From PALSA-894 sp963757565 (GTDB taxonomy: Bacteria; Pseudomonadota; Alphaproteobacteria; Rhizobiales; Xanthobacteraceae), in the NCBI GenBank assembly GCA_963757565.1, contig CAVWSB010000010.1, forward strand, positions 496,001 through 560,000: a DNA stretch of 64,000 nucleotides. Direction: 5' to 3'. Below the pieces are notes generated by a model. That model had not been told where the DNA came from, ran no database searches, and saw only the letters and a program-made list of their open reading frames with translations. Position 1 is the stretch's first letter. The number at the start of each line of letters is the position of its first letter. This document shows, one piece after another, positions 19,767 through 29,065 of the stretch. The position numbers and the translations under genes are program-made.

Positions 19767-21163
19767 ATGGCTTACGACCTCACTGTCATCGGCACCGGCC
19801 CGGGCGGCTATGTGTGCGCGATCCGAGCGGCGCAGCTCGGCCTCAAGGTCGCCGTGGTCGAGAAGGATAACACCTTCGGCGGCACATGTCTGAATGTCGG
19901 CTGCATTCCGTCGAAGGCGCTGCTCTACGCTTCCGAGCTGTTCGAGGAAGCGGGCCACGGCTTTGAGAAAATGGGCATCAAGGTGCCGGCGCCGAAGCTC
20001 GATCTCGCCGCGATGCAGCGTTTCAAGGACGAGGGCGTTGACGGCAACGTCAAGGGCGTCGCGTTCCTGTTCAAGAAGAACAAGATCGACGCCTTCATGG
20101 GTCACGGCCGTATCGTGGCGCCTGGCAAGATCGAGGTGAAGGCCGCGGACGGCAAGACGCAGACGGTCGAGACCAAAAACATCGTCATCGCCACCGGCTC
20201 CGATGTTGCGCGGCTCAGGGGCATCGAGATCGACGAGAAGCGCATCGTGTCGTCGACCGGCGCGCTCACGCTCGACAAGGTGCCCGCCGACTGCTGGTGG
20301 TCGGCGCGGGCGTGATCGGACTGGAGCTTGGTTCGGTGTGGCGTCGGCTCGGCGCGCAGGTGACGGTGGTGGAATTTCTCGATCGCATCCTGCCCGGCAT
20401 GGATGTCGAGGTCGGCCGCCAGTTTCAGCGCATCCTGCAGAAGCAGGGGATGACGTTCAAACTGTCCTCCAAGGTCACCGCGATCGACTCCGCGGGCAAG
20501 ACACTGAAGGCGAGCGTCGAGCCGGCGGCGGGCGGCGCGGCGGAAACCATCGAGGCCGATGTCGCGCTGATCGCGATCGGTCGCGTGCCATACACGGACG
20601 GCCTCGGACTTGGCGAACTCGGCGTTGCGATGGAACGCGGCCGCGTCGTCATCGATGCGCATTTCAAGACGAATGTGGATGGCATCTACGCCATTGGCGA
20701 TGTCGTCGCGGGACCAATGCTCGCGCACAAGGCCGAGGACGAAGGCATCGCGGTTGCCGAAACCCTCGCGGGTCAGGCCGGTCATGTGAACTACGACGCG
20801 ATCCCGAACGTGATCTACACTTATCCGGAGGTCGCTTCGGTCGGCAAAACCGAGGAAGATCTCAAGTCTGCCGGCATCGCCTACAACGCGGGGAAATTCC
20901 CTTTCACGGCGAACGGCCGCGCCAAGGTCAATCACACCACCGACGGCTTTGTGAAAGTTCTGGCTGATGCCAAAACCGACCGCGTGCTCGGCGTGCACAT
21001 CGTCGGGGCCGACGCGGGCACGATGATCTCGGAGGCGACCGTCGCGATGGAGTTCGGTGGCTCGGCCGAGGACATCGCCCGCACCTGCCACCCGCACCCG
21101 ACGCTGTCGGAGGCGGTGAAAGAGGCTGCCTTGGCGGTCGCCAAGCGCGCGATCCATATGTGA
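19767..21163 (+). CDS. lpdA: Dihydrolipoyl dehydrogenase, one -1 frameshift near 20289
   Basis: The FAD-dependent E3 component that reoxidises lipoamide with NAD. VIGTGPGGYVCAIRAAQLGL is the FAD motif and GGTCLNVGCIPSK carries the redox-active cysteine pair. The second half contains the NAD motif VVGAGVIGLELGSVWRRLG and ends with the dimer-interface HPHPTLSEAVKEAA, with the catalytic histidine-glutamate pair. Between them one C is missing around 20286-20291 (the expected reading is KVPARLLVVGAG), so the printed first frame stops at 20315. Corrected length is about 466 residues, typical of Lpd. This is the only deletion among the frameshifts in the window; all others are insertions. Confidence 0.95.
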
Positions 21164-21340
21164 CGAGCAGCATCATCCAGGAAAGCACGACGAGCTTCTC
21201 CGGAATCGCCGAGACCGCTTCGCCGGGAAGATGCCGCGCCGATAACGTCCAAACTCTCGACACGCCGCCTAATCGTTAGGCAAGGCGACATCTGGAACGC
21301 CGCGCGCGCCATTCTGAAGCGGCAATTCCCTGTCTTTCGC

Positions 21341-21356
21341 TGGCATAGCTCTTGCT
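21341..21356 (+). promoter_or_regulatory. Candidate sigma-54 (-24/-12) promoter of the peptide ABC operon
   Basis: TGGCATAGCTCTTGCT has the essential GG and GC dinucleotides 10 bases apart and matches the sigma-54 consensus TGGCACG-N4-TTGCT except at the C and G after TGGCA. The predicted start of transcription is near 21367, about 28 bases before the ATG at 21396. An almost equivalent element precedes the other peptide-binding protein gene in the window. No activator site was identified upstream. Confidence 0.6.
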
Positions 21357-21395
21357 GGATTCCCTGCCAAACGTGTTTCGGCAGAGGGGTTCTCG

Positions 21396-22997
21396 ATGCG
21401 TCAATTTGTCTGCAAGTCCGCGTTGCTGGCGGCCTTCACGGTTATCAGCGCGGGCGTGGCGCTCGCGCAGGGCACGCTGCGTATCGGCATGACCGCCTCG
21501 GACATTCCGCTCACGACAGGTCAGGCCGACAACGGCGGCGAAGGCATGCGTTTCATGGGCTACACGGTCTACGACGGCCTCATCAATTGGGACCTGACCA
21601 GCGCCGAGAAGGCCTCCGACCTCGTTCCCGGACTGGCAGAAAGCTGGAGCGTCGATGCGGCCGACAAGACCAAATGGATCTTCAAGCTGCGCGACGGCGT
21701 GAAATTTCACGATGGCTCGGATTTTACGGCCGAGTCCGCGGTGTGGAATTTCGACAAGCTCCTGAAAAACAACTCGCCGCAGTTCGACCAGCGCCAGTCG
21801 GCGCAGGGCAAGTCGCGCATTCCGGCGGTTGCCACCTACAAGGCGACCGACAAGCTCACGCTTGAGATCACCACCAAGACGCCCGACGCGACGCTGCCCT
21901 ACCAGATCGCCTGGATCATGATGTCGTCGCCCGCACAGTGGGAGAAGCTCGGCAAGAGCTGGGACGCATTCGCCAAGACGCCGTCCGGCACCGGGCCCTG
22001 GAAGCTGACCGCCTTCGTGCCGCGCGAGCGCGCCGAAATGGCGCCGAACAAGGACTACTGGGACAAGACGCGGATTCCCAAACTCGACAAGATGGTGCTG
22101 CTGCCGCTGCCGGAAGCAAACGCGCGCGTCGCCGCGCTGCGCGCCGGTCAGGTCGACTGGATCGAGGCGCCCGCGCCCGACGCCGTCGAGTCGCTCAAGA
22201 AGGCGGGCTTCAACCTCGTCACCAACGCGTATCCGCATAACTGGACATGGCATCTCTCGCGCGTCGAAGGCTCGCCATGGAACGATATCCGGGTACGCAA
22301 GGCCGCGAACCTCGCGATCGATCGCGCCGGCATGCAGGAGCTGCTCTCCGGCATGATGATCCCGGCCGAAGGCTTCTTCCCGCCCGGCCATCAGTGGTTC
22401 GGCAATCCGACGTTCAAGCTTAAATACGACCCGGCCGAGGCCAAGCGGCTTCTGAAGGAAGCGGGCTTCACGCCCGAGAAGCCGCTGGTCACGAAGATCC
22501 TGATCTCGCCGTCCGGCTCGGGACAGATGCAGCCGCTGCCGATGAACGAATTCGTGCAGCAGAACCTCGCCGAGGTCGGCATCAAGGTCGACTTCGAAGT
22601 GGTGGAGTGGAACCAGCTCATCAACATCTGGCGCGCCGGCGCGAAGGACCCGAGTGCGCGCGGCGCAACCGGCATGAACTACACGTACTTCATCCAGGAC
22701 CCGTTCACCGGCCTGATCCGCCACCTGCAGTGCAATCTGCAGCCGCCGGCCGGGACCAACTGGGGCTACTACTGCGACCCCGAGATGGACAAGTTGTTCG
22801 AGCAGGTGCGCAACACGTTCGACGCCGCCGAACAGACCAAGGTGCTGCAGAAGATCCACGAGAAGTACGTCGACGAGGCGTTGTTCCTGATGGTGACGCA
22901 TGACGTGAACCCGCGCGCGATGAGCACCAAGGTGAAGGGCTTCGTGCAGGCGAAGAACTGGTTCCAGAACTTCTCGTCGATCACGATGGACAAGTAG
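21396..22997 (+). CDS. ABC transporter substrate-binding protein, peptide/nickel (DppA/OppA) family
   Basis: A 533-residue periplasmic binding protein. Residues 1-24 form a Sec signal peptide ending VALA-QG. The family features are GLAESWSVDAADKTKWIFKL and RDGVKFHDGSDFTAESAVW, the SBP_bac_5 signature. It starts a five-gene run with two permeases and a double ATPase. The ligand is not evident: peptides, opines or small aromatic amides are all known for this family. Because the operon leads into a resorcylate decarboxylase-like gene, an aromatic or plant-derived ligand is conceivable, but this rests on neighbourhood only. The sigma-54-like promoter suggests nitrogen control. Confidence 0.92.
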   Translation: MRQFVCKSALLAAFTVISAGVALAQGTLRIGMTASDIPLTTGQADNGGEGMRFMGYTVYDGLINWDLTSAEKASDLVPGLAESWSVDAADKTKWIFKLRDGVKFHDGSDFTAESAVWNFDKLLKNNSPQFDQRQSAQGKSRIPAVATYKATDKLTLEITTKTPDATLPYQIAWIMMSSPAQWEKLGKSWDAFAKTPSGTGPWKLTAFVPRERAEMAPNKDYWDKTRIPKLDKMVLLPLPEANARVAALRAGQVDWIEAPAPDAVESLKKAGFNLVTNAYPHNWTWHLSRVEGSPWNDIRVRKAANLAIDRAGMQELLSGMMIPAEGFFPPGHQWFGNPTFKLKYDPAEAKRLLKEAGFTPEKPLVTKILISPSGSGQMQPLPMNEFVQQNLAEVGIKVDFEVVEWNQLINIWRAGAKDPSARGATGMNYTYFIQDPFTGLIRHLQCNLQPPAGTNWGYYCDPEMDKLFEQVRNTFDAAEQTKVLQKIHEKYVDEALFLMVTHDVNPRAMSTKVKGFVQAKNWFQNFSSITMDK

Positions 22998-23034
22998 CGC
23001 GCGGGCCGGGAAACCGCCGCGCCGCGGGGCCACG

Positions 23035-23988
23035 ATGCTGCTCTACACGCTCAGACGAATCCTGCATGTCCTGCCGGTCGCGTTCGGCGTGAGCGTGATC
23101 TGCTTCCTGCTGGTGCAGCTTGCGCCCGGCGATCCGCTCACCGCCGTGATGCCGATCGACGCGACCGCTGCGCAGCAGGCGGAGATCCGCGCCGCTTACG
23201 GGTTCGACCGGCCGCTACCTGTGCAGTACGGCATCTGGCTCTGGCGGGTCCTGCATGCCGATCTCGGGCAGTCGATCGCGAGTGGCCGCCCGGTGCTGGC
23301 CGAGGTGAGCCGTGCGGTCGGCAACTCGCTCATTCTGGCCTCGGTCGCGACCCTGATCGGATTTGCCTTCGGCACGTTCTTCGGCTTCGTCGCCGGCTAT
23401 TTCCGCAACTCGCCGCTCGACAAGATCGCCTCGCTGCTCTCCGTCATCGGCGTCAGTGTGCCCCACTATTGGCTGGGCATGGTCATGGTGATCATTTTCG
23501 CCGCGACGCTCGGCTGGCTACCGCCGACCGGCGCGGGACCCGACGGTTCGGGCAACTGGCGCCCCGACTTCGACCATCTGCGCTACATCATCCTGCCCGC
23601 CATCACGATGTCGGTCATTCCGATGGGCATCATCGCGCGCACCGTGCGCGCACTGGTCGCCGATATTCTGGCGCAGGAGTTCGTGCAGGCGCTGCGCGCC
23701 AAGGGGCTCTCCGAGTGGGGCGTGTTCAAGCACGTCGTCACCAACGCGGCGCCGACCGCGCTCGCCGTGATGGGCCTGCAACTCGGCTATCTGCTCGGCG
23801 GCTCGATTCTGGTCGAGACCGTCTTTGCGTGGCCGGGCACCGGCTTTCTGCTCAACGCCGCCATCTTCCAGCGCGACCTGCCGCTGCTGCAAGGCACGAT
23901 CCTAGTGCTCGCGATGTTCTTCGTCGGCCTCAACCTCGTCGTCGACATCCTGCAAACCGCGCTTGATCCGCGCATCCAGCGGAGTTGA
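23035..23988 (+). CDS. ABC transporter permease, DppB-like
   Basis: A 317-residue inner-membrane permease with six predicted helices. It begins MLLYTLRRILHVLPVAFGVS, the usual start of DppB/OppB proteins, and has the ATPase-contacting EAA loop at EFVQALRAKGLSEWGVFKHV. A periplasmic segment GWLPPTGAGPDGSGNWRPDF lies between helices 3 and 4. It follows the binding protein by 37 bases and precedes the second permease by 3 bases. Confidence 0.94.
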   Translation: MLLYTLRRILHVLPVAFGVSVICFLLVQLAPGDPLTAVMPIDATAAQQAEIRAAYGFDRPLPVQYGIWLWRVLHADLGQSIASGRPVLAEVSRAVGNSLILASVATLIGFAFGTFFGFVAGYFRNSPLDKIASLLSVIGVSVPHYWLGMVMVIIFAATLGWLPPTGAGPDGSGNWRPDFDHLRYIILPAITMSVIPMGIIARTVRALVADILAQEFVQALRAKGLSEWGVFKHVVTNAAPTALAVMGLQLGYLLGGSILVETVFAWPGTGFLLNAAIFQRDLPLLQGTILVLAMFFVGLNLVVDILQTALDPRIQRS

Positions 23989-23991
23989 GCG

Positions 23992-24876
23992 ATGGCCGCG
24001 ATTGCCGATGCCGCCATCCTGCCGCCGCCGCGCGCCAGCCGCGGTTACTGGTCAAGCGTCATGCACCGCGTGGTGCGCGATCCGCTCGCGATGACGGCAG
24101 CGTGTATCATCGTGCTGATCGTACTGGCGGCGATTTTCGCCCCCTGGGTGGCGCCGGCCGACCCGTACAAGGCCTCCATGCTGCGCCGCCTGCGCCCGGT
24201 CGGCTTCCCGGGCTATCCGCTCGGCTCCGACGAGCTTGGCCGCGATATGCTGAGCCGGCTGATCTATGGCGGCCGGCTTTCGATCTTCATGGGCATCGCG
24301 CCAGTGCTCTTCGCGTTCATCGCGGGCTCGGCCATCGGTGTCTTCGCCGGTTACGTCGGCGGTAAGATCAACACCGTTCTGATGCGCACGATTGACGTGT
24401 TCTTCGCGTTCCCCTCGGTGCTGCTGGCGATCGCGCTTTCCGGCGCGCTCGGCGCGGGCATCCTCAATTCGATCGTGTCGCTGACGATCGTGTTCACGCC
24501 GCAGATCGCGCGCGTCGCCGAAGCGGTAACGACCCAGATCAGGACGCGCGACTACGTCGAGGCGGCGCGCATCTCGGGCGCCGGGCCGGTCACGATCGTG
24601 CGCATCCATGTGCTCGGAAACGTGCTCGGGCCAATTTTCGTCTACACCACCAGCCTGATCAGCGTGTCGATGATCCTGGCCTCGGGGCTCTCGTTTCTCG
24701 GGCTCGGCACCAAGCCGCCCGAACCCGAATGGGGCCTGATGCTCAACACGCTGCGCACCGCGATCTATACCCAGCCGCTGGTCGCCGCCCTCCCCGGCGC
24801 AATGATTTTCCTCACCTCGCTGTCGTTCAATATCTTTTCCGACGGGCTGCGCAGCGCGATGGACGTGAAGCAATGA
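23992..24876 (+). CDS. ABC transporter permease, DppC-like
   Basis: A 294-residue permease. The N-terminal cytoplasmic segment and first helix (VVRDPLAMTAACIIVLIVLA) match the OppC_N extension. HPLG-type wording appears here as YPLGSDELGRDMLSRLIYGG, and the EAA loop is RDYVEAARISGAGPVTIVRI. It forms the translocation pore with the preceding permease. Its stop overlaps the ATPase start (ATGA). Confidence 0.94.
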   Translation: MAAIADAAILPPPRASRGYWSSVMHRVVRDPLAMTAACIIVLIVLAAIFAPWVAPADPYKASMLRRLRPVGFPGYPLGSDELGRDMLSRLIYGGRLSIFMGIAPVLFAFIAGSAIGVFAGYVGGKINTVLMRTIDVFFAFPSVLLAIALSGALGAGILNSIVSLTIVFTPQIARVAEAVTTQIRTRDYVEAARISGAGPVTIVRIHVLGNVLGPIFVYTTSLISVSMILASGLSFLGLGTKPPEPEWGLMLNTLRTAIYTQPLVAALPGAMIFLTSLSFNIFSDGLRSAMDVKQ

Positions 24877-26930
24877 GCCTTCTCGCCGAAGCTGCGCCTC
24901 CCCTGGCCGCAGTCGACCGCGGCGGTCCCGCGACGCCGCTGCTCGCGGTGCGCGGGTTAGTCAAGCACTTCGGCAACAAGGGCGGTGTCCTGTCCGGGCC
25001 ACCCGCGGTAGTGCGCGCCGTCGACGGCATCGACTTCCAGATCGGCAAGGGCGAGACGCTCGGCATCGTCGGCGAGTCCGGTTGCGGAAAATCGACCATC
25101 GCGCGACTCGTGATGCAGATCATCGCGCCGGACGAGGGCGAGATACTGTTCGACGGCGAGGCGGTTGGCTCGCTCGCGTTGAGCCTGACGTCATACCGCA
25201 AGCAGACGCAGATGGTGTTCCAGGACAGCTATGCGTCGCTCAATCCGCGCCTGACCGTCGAGGACACGATCGCGTTCAGTCCGCGCGTGCATGGATTTTC
25301 GCGCAAGGTCGCGCTCACACGCGCGCATGATCTGCTGCACCGGGTGGGGCTCGAACCGGCGCAGTTCGCCGGACGTTATCCGCATGAGATTTCCGGCGGC
25401 CAGCGCCAGCGCGTCAACATCGCGCGCGGGCTGTCGCTTGAGCCCCGGCTGCTGATCCTGGACGAGGCGGTCTCGGCGCTCGACAAGTCTGTCGAGGCGC
25501 AGGTGATCAACCTGCTGCTCGATCTGAAGGACGAGTTCAAGCTCAGCTATATGTTCATCTCGCACGATCTCAACGTGGTCCGCTTCATGTCGGACCGTGT
25601 GATGGTGATGTATCTCGGCAAGGTCGCGGAGGTCGGGCCGGCAGAGTCGATCTTCGGGAATCCGCGCCATCCCTACACCGAAGCGCTGCTCTCCTCGATG
25701 CCGTCGATGGATCCGGACCACCGCACCGAGGAAGCACCGGTCACCGGCGATCCGCCCAATCCGATCAATCCGCCGTCCGGCTGCCGTTTCCACACGCGTT
25801 GCAAGTTCACCGCAACGGTCTGCGCGAAAGTCGAGCCGGCTCTGTTCGATGCCGGCACCGATCATCTCTCGGCGTGCCATCTGGTGAATCCGAAGTCTGG
25901 CCATCCGCAGACTCGCGGCTGCGAGGGCCGCGTAATGCTGCAGACGGTTGACCCAGGCCCGATCGTCGCCGTGAAGAACCTGACCGTTGATTTCGGCTCC
26001 GGCGCGAAGGCGGTGCGCGCGGTCTCCGGGGTCAATATCACGCTCGCGAAGGGCGAGACGCTCGCGCTGCTCGGCAAATCCGGCTCGGGCAAGAGCGTGA
26101 CCCTGCGCGCGCTGATGCGGCTGCATCCGAAGTCCGCGCGCTACGGCGGCGCGATGACCGTCGACGGGCGCGATGTTCTTGCGCTTTCGCCGGCCGAGCT
26201 TGCGCGGCATCGCGGCGGCATCGTCTCGATGGTGTTCCAGGATCCCGGACTTGCGCTCGATCCGGTCTACCGGGTCGGCGACCAGATCGCCGAAGCGGTG
26301 GTGCGGCACGAGAAGGTTGCGTTTCGCGAGGGACGCGCCCGGGCGCTCGCGCTGTTCGAGCGGGTGCGCATCCCTTCGCCCGAACGCCGGCTCGACAATT
26401 ATCCGCACGAGATGTCCGGCGGCATGCGCCAGCGCGCCATGATCGCACTCGCGCTCGCCTGCAAGCCCAAGGTGCTGCTCGCGGACGAACCGACTACGGC
26501 GCTGGATGCGACGGTCCAGATCCAGGTGCTGCTGCTGCTGCGGGAGTTGCAGCGCGAACTCGGCCTCGCGGTCATCTTCGTGACGCACGACATCGGCGTC
26601 GCGGTCGAGGTCGCCGACCGCATCGCCGTGATGTATGCGGGCCGCATCGTCGAACTCGGTCCGTGCGCGGAGGTAATCCGCACGCCCGGCCATCCCTACA
26701 CCCAGGGTCTGCTGTCGTCGCGCGCCGGTCATGCGGTGCAGAAGGGTGCGCGGCTCAGGGCGATCCGCGGCGCGCCGCCCGACCTCACCCGGCTGCCGCC
26801 GGGCTGCGCATTCGCACCCCGTTGCGATCTCGCGATCAAGTCCTGCCGCGCGACCATTCCGCCGGAAGTCGCGATCCACGGCGCGCACTTCGCCCGCTGT
26901 CTGCGTATCCCGACCGCCCTCGCCTCCTGA
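24873..26930 (+). CDS. Fused peptide ABC transporter ATPase, DppF-type half then DppD-type half
   Basis: A 685-residue protein with two complete ABC ATPase domains. The first half has Walker A GESGCGKST, signature ISGGQRQRV and Walker B LLILDEAVSALD. The second half has Walker A GKSGSGKSV, signature MSGGMRQRA and Walker B VLLADEPTTALD. Each half ends in an oligopeptide-ABC C-terminal segment with cysteines (CRFHTRCKFTATVC; CAFAPRCDLAIKSC). The first half resembles DppF and the second DppD, the reverse of the order I know from GsiA and YejF. The joint runs through NPKSGHPQTRGCEGRVMLQT, and the Met there could be an original separate start. Given the other frameshifts in the window, an artificial fusion cannot be excluded. 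Confidence 0.9.
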   Translation: MSLLAEAAPPLAAVDRGGPATPLLAVRGLVKHFGNKGGVLSGPPAVVRAVDGIDFQIGKGETLGIVGESGCGKSTIARLVMQIIAPDEGEILFDGEAVGSLALSLTSYRKQTQMVFQDSYASLNPRLTVEDTIAFSPRVHGFSRKVALTRAHDLLHRVGLEPAQFAGRYPHEISGGQRQRVNIARGLSLEPRLLILDEAVSALDKSVEAQVINLLLDLKDEFKLSYMFISHDLNVVRFMSDRVMVMYLGKVAEVGPAESIFGNPRHPYTEALLSSMPSMDPDHRTEEAPVTGDPPNPINPPSGCRFHTRCKFTATVCAKVEPALFDAGTDHLSACHLVNPKSGHPQTRGCEGRVMLQTVDPGPIVAVKNLTVDFGSGAKAVRAVSGVNITLAKGETLALLGKSGSGKSVTLRALMRLHPKSARYGGAMTVDGRDVLALSPAELARHRGGIVSMVFQDPGLALDPVYRVGDQIAEAVVRHEKVAFREGRARALALFERVRIPSPERRLDNYPHEMSGGMRQRAMIALALACKPKVLLADEPTTALDATVQIQVLLLLRELQRELGLAVIFVTHDIGVAVEVADRIAVMYAGRIVELGPCAEVIRTPGHPYTQGLLSSRAGHAVQKGARLRAIRGAPPDLTRLPPGCAFAPRCDLAIKSCRATIPPEVAIHGAHFARCLRIPTALAS

Positions 26931-26991
26931 GCCCTTCACAGAGCGGCCGGTCTCGTCGCAAGGTAAGCTCGCGACGGGAGGGAGCAGACGC

Positions 26992-27982
26992 ATGCAGGGC
27001 AAGATCGCGCTCGAAGAGCACTTCGCCATTCCGGCGACGCTCGACGATTCGAAAGTGTTCGGCGCGCACGTGTGGGAGGAGCTCGGGCCACGCCTGACTG
27101 ACTTTCAGGACAAGCGGCTGCGCCTGATGGATGCCTCCGGCGTCGAGATCATGATCGCGTCGCTGAATGCGCCGGCCGTGCAGGCGGTGCATGATGTGCG
27201 GCGCGCGGTCGCCCTCGCGCGCGAAGCGAATGACGTGCTGGCCGCCGAAATCGGCAAGCGCCCGGATCGCTTCCGCGGCTTTGCGGCGCTCGCCGATGCA
27301 GGACCCGGACGAGGCCGCCCGCGAACTGACGCGCTGCGTCACCGAACTGGGCTTCGTCGGCGCGCTGGTGAACGGCTTTTCCCAGTCCGGCAGGCCGGAC
27401 AGCGCCCTCTACTACGATCTGCCGCAGTACCGGCCGTTCTGGCGCGAAGTCGCGCGGCTCGATGTGCCGTTCTACCTGCACCCACGCAACCCGTTGCCGG
27501 GCGCGGTCGCCGCCTATGAGGGCCACAACTGGCTGATGGGCCCGAACTGGGCGTTCCATGCGGAAACCGCCGTGCACGCGCTGCGCCTGATCGGCTCCGG
27601 CCTGTTCGACGAATTCCCGAGCCTGCAGATCATCCTCGGCCATCTCGGCGAGGGCATCCCGGCCTATCTGTGGCGCATCGACCATCGCAACGACTGGATG
27701 AAGGCGCCGCACAAATACGCCGCCAAGAAGCGTGTGTGCGACTATTTCCGGGCCAACTTCGTGCTGACGACATCCGGTAACTTCTCGACCTCTGCGCTCG
27801 ATCAGGCCATTGCGGAAATCGGCATCGAGCGCGTGCTATGGTCAGCGGACTATCCGTTCGAGGACATCAGCGATGCGGCCGAGTGGATCGACGCAGCGCC
27901 GCTGAGCGAACAGGATCGCGAGAAAATCGTGCGCGGCAACGCGCAGAAGCTTTTCAAGCTGAGTATGAGGGGGAACGCATGA
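26992..27982 (+). CDS. Gamma-resorcylate decarboxylase-like amidohydrolase, one +1 frameshift near 27291
   Basis: A metal-dependent decarboxylase of the amidohydrolase-2 (ACMSD) family. It opens MQGKIALEEHFAIPATLDDS, where the E-x-H pair binds the metal. FYLHPRNPLPG, ILGHLGEGIPAYLWRIDHRN and VLWSADYPFEDI carry the remaining ligands, including the aspartate. From memory this is very close to the rhizobial gamma-resorcylate (2,6-dihydroxybenzoate) decarboxylase, which converts it reversibly to resorcinol. The first frame runs to about 27290. Removing one C at 27291 gives FAALPMQDPDEAARELTRCV and a protein of about 329 residues. The start is preceded by GGGAGGGAG-like purines. The stop overlaps the next gene (ATGA). 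Confidence 0.85.
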
Positions 27983-28980
27983 AGGTCAAGGCCATCCTGG
28001 CGGCGGGGCTGCTGTTTGCAAGCGCAAGCGCGCCGCGCGCGGAAGTTTCCGAGATCACGGTCGCGCAGCAGTTCGGTGTCGCGTTCCTGCCGTTGATGCT
28101 GATGGAGCGCGACGGCCTGATCGAGAAGCACGCCAAGGCAGCCGGCATCGAGGTCAAGACCAATTGGCAGAAGGTCGCCGGTCCCAGCGTCATCAATGAC
28201 GGGCTGCTCTCTGGCAACGTGCATTTCGGTGCGCTCGGCGCGCCCTCGCTCGATCACGCTGTGGTCGAAGACCAAGGGTAATGTCGGCGTGAAGGGCATG
28301 GCGGCGATGACGTCGTACCCGCTCTATTTCGTCACGCGCAATCCGGACCTGAAATCGCTGAAGGACCTGCGCGACAAGGACAAGGTCGCGGTTCCGTCGG
28401 TGAAAATCTCGACGCAGGCGATCATGCTGCAGATGGCGGCGGCCGATCTGTTCGGGCAGGGCGAACTATCAGAAGTTCGACGAGTTCACGGTATCGCTGT
28501 CGCATCCCGACGCGCTGCTCGCGCTGATGAACAATACCGGCGGCGTGAATGCGCACTTCTCCACCTCGCCATTCTACGAGCAGGAGATGAAGATCCCCGG
28601 CGCGCGCGTCCTCACCACCAGCTACGACATCCTCGGCGGGCGTGCCTCCGCGCTGGTTATCGTCGCGACGACGAAATTTCACGACGCCAATCCGAAGCTC
28701 TACAAGGCGTTTCTCGCACGCCGAGACGGAGGCGATCGAAACGATCAACAAGGACAAGCGCGAGGCTGCGCAGGCCTATCTCGACATCGCGCAGGACAAG
28801 AAAAGCACGCTCGACGAGATCTTCAACGTGATCAACGACAAGGATTATGCCTACACGCTGCTGCCCGAGAAGGTCTTCAAGACCGCGGTCTTCATGGGCA
28901 AGGTCGGGAGCGTGAAGGACCCGCCCACGCACTGGCAGGACCTGTTTTTTCCCGACATCCACGATCTTCCGGGAGACTGA
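27979..28980 (+). CDS. NMT1/SsuA-type ABC substrate-binding protein, three +1 frameshifts
   Basis: A periplasmic binding protein of the nitrate/sulfonate/taurine type. The signal peptide is MKVKAILAAGLLFASASAPR. The chain then reads ITVAQQFGVAFLPLMLMERD, continues after an extra base at 28251 as SLITLWSKTKGNVGVKGMAA, after another near 28463 as NYQKFDEFTVSLSHPDALLA, and after a third near 28719 as ETEAIETINKDKREAAQAYL, ending at 28980. Corrected length is about 332 residues, normal for the family. Three breaks in 470 bases could mean true decay, but each one restores a conserved frame. No permease or ATPase of this class is nearby, so it would be an orphan receptor or lend ligand to another system. 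It is coupled to the decarboxylase gene. Confidence 0.82.
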
Positions 28981-29065
28981 TGATCGGCGAACGCCCTCCT
29001 GCCGATGCGCACGATGGAAATCGAAGCCCGTTGAAATTGACACTCGTTCGCGCTTCGGTGCGGCC

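Noticed and set aside
25191..27029. 612-codon frame antisense to the fused ATPase
   Set aside because: The sense strand has two complete ABC domains; the antisense product has no motif.
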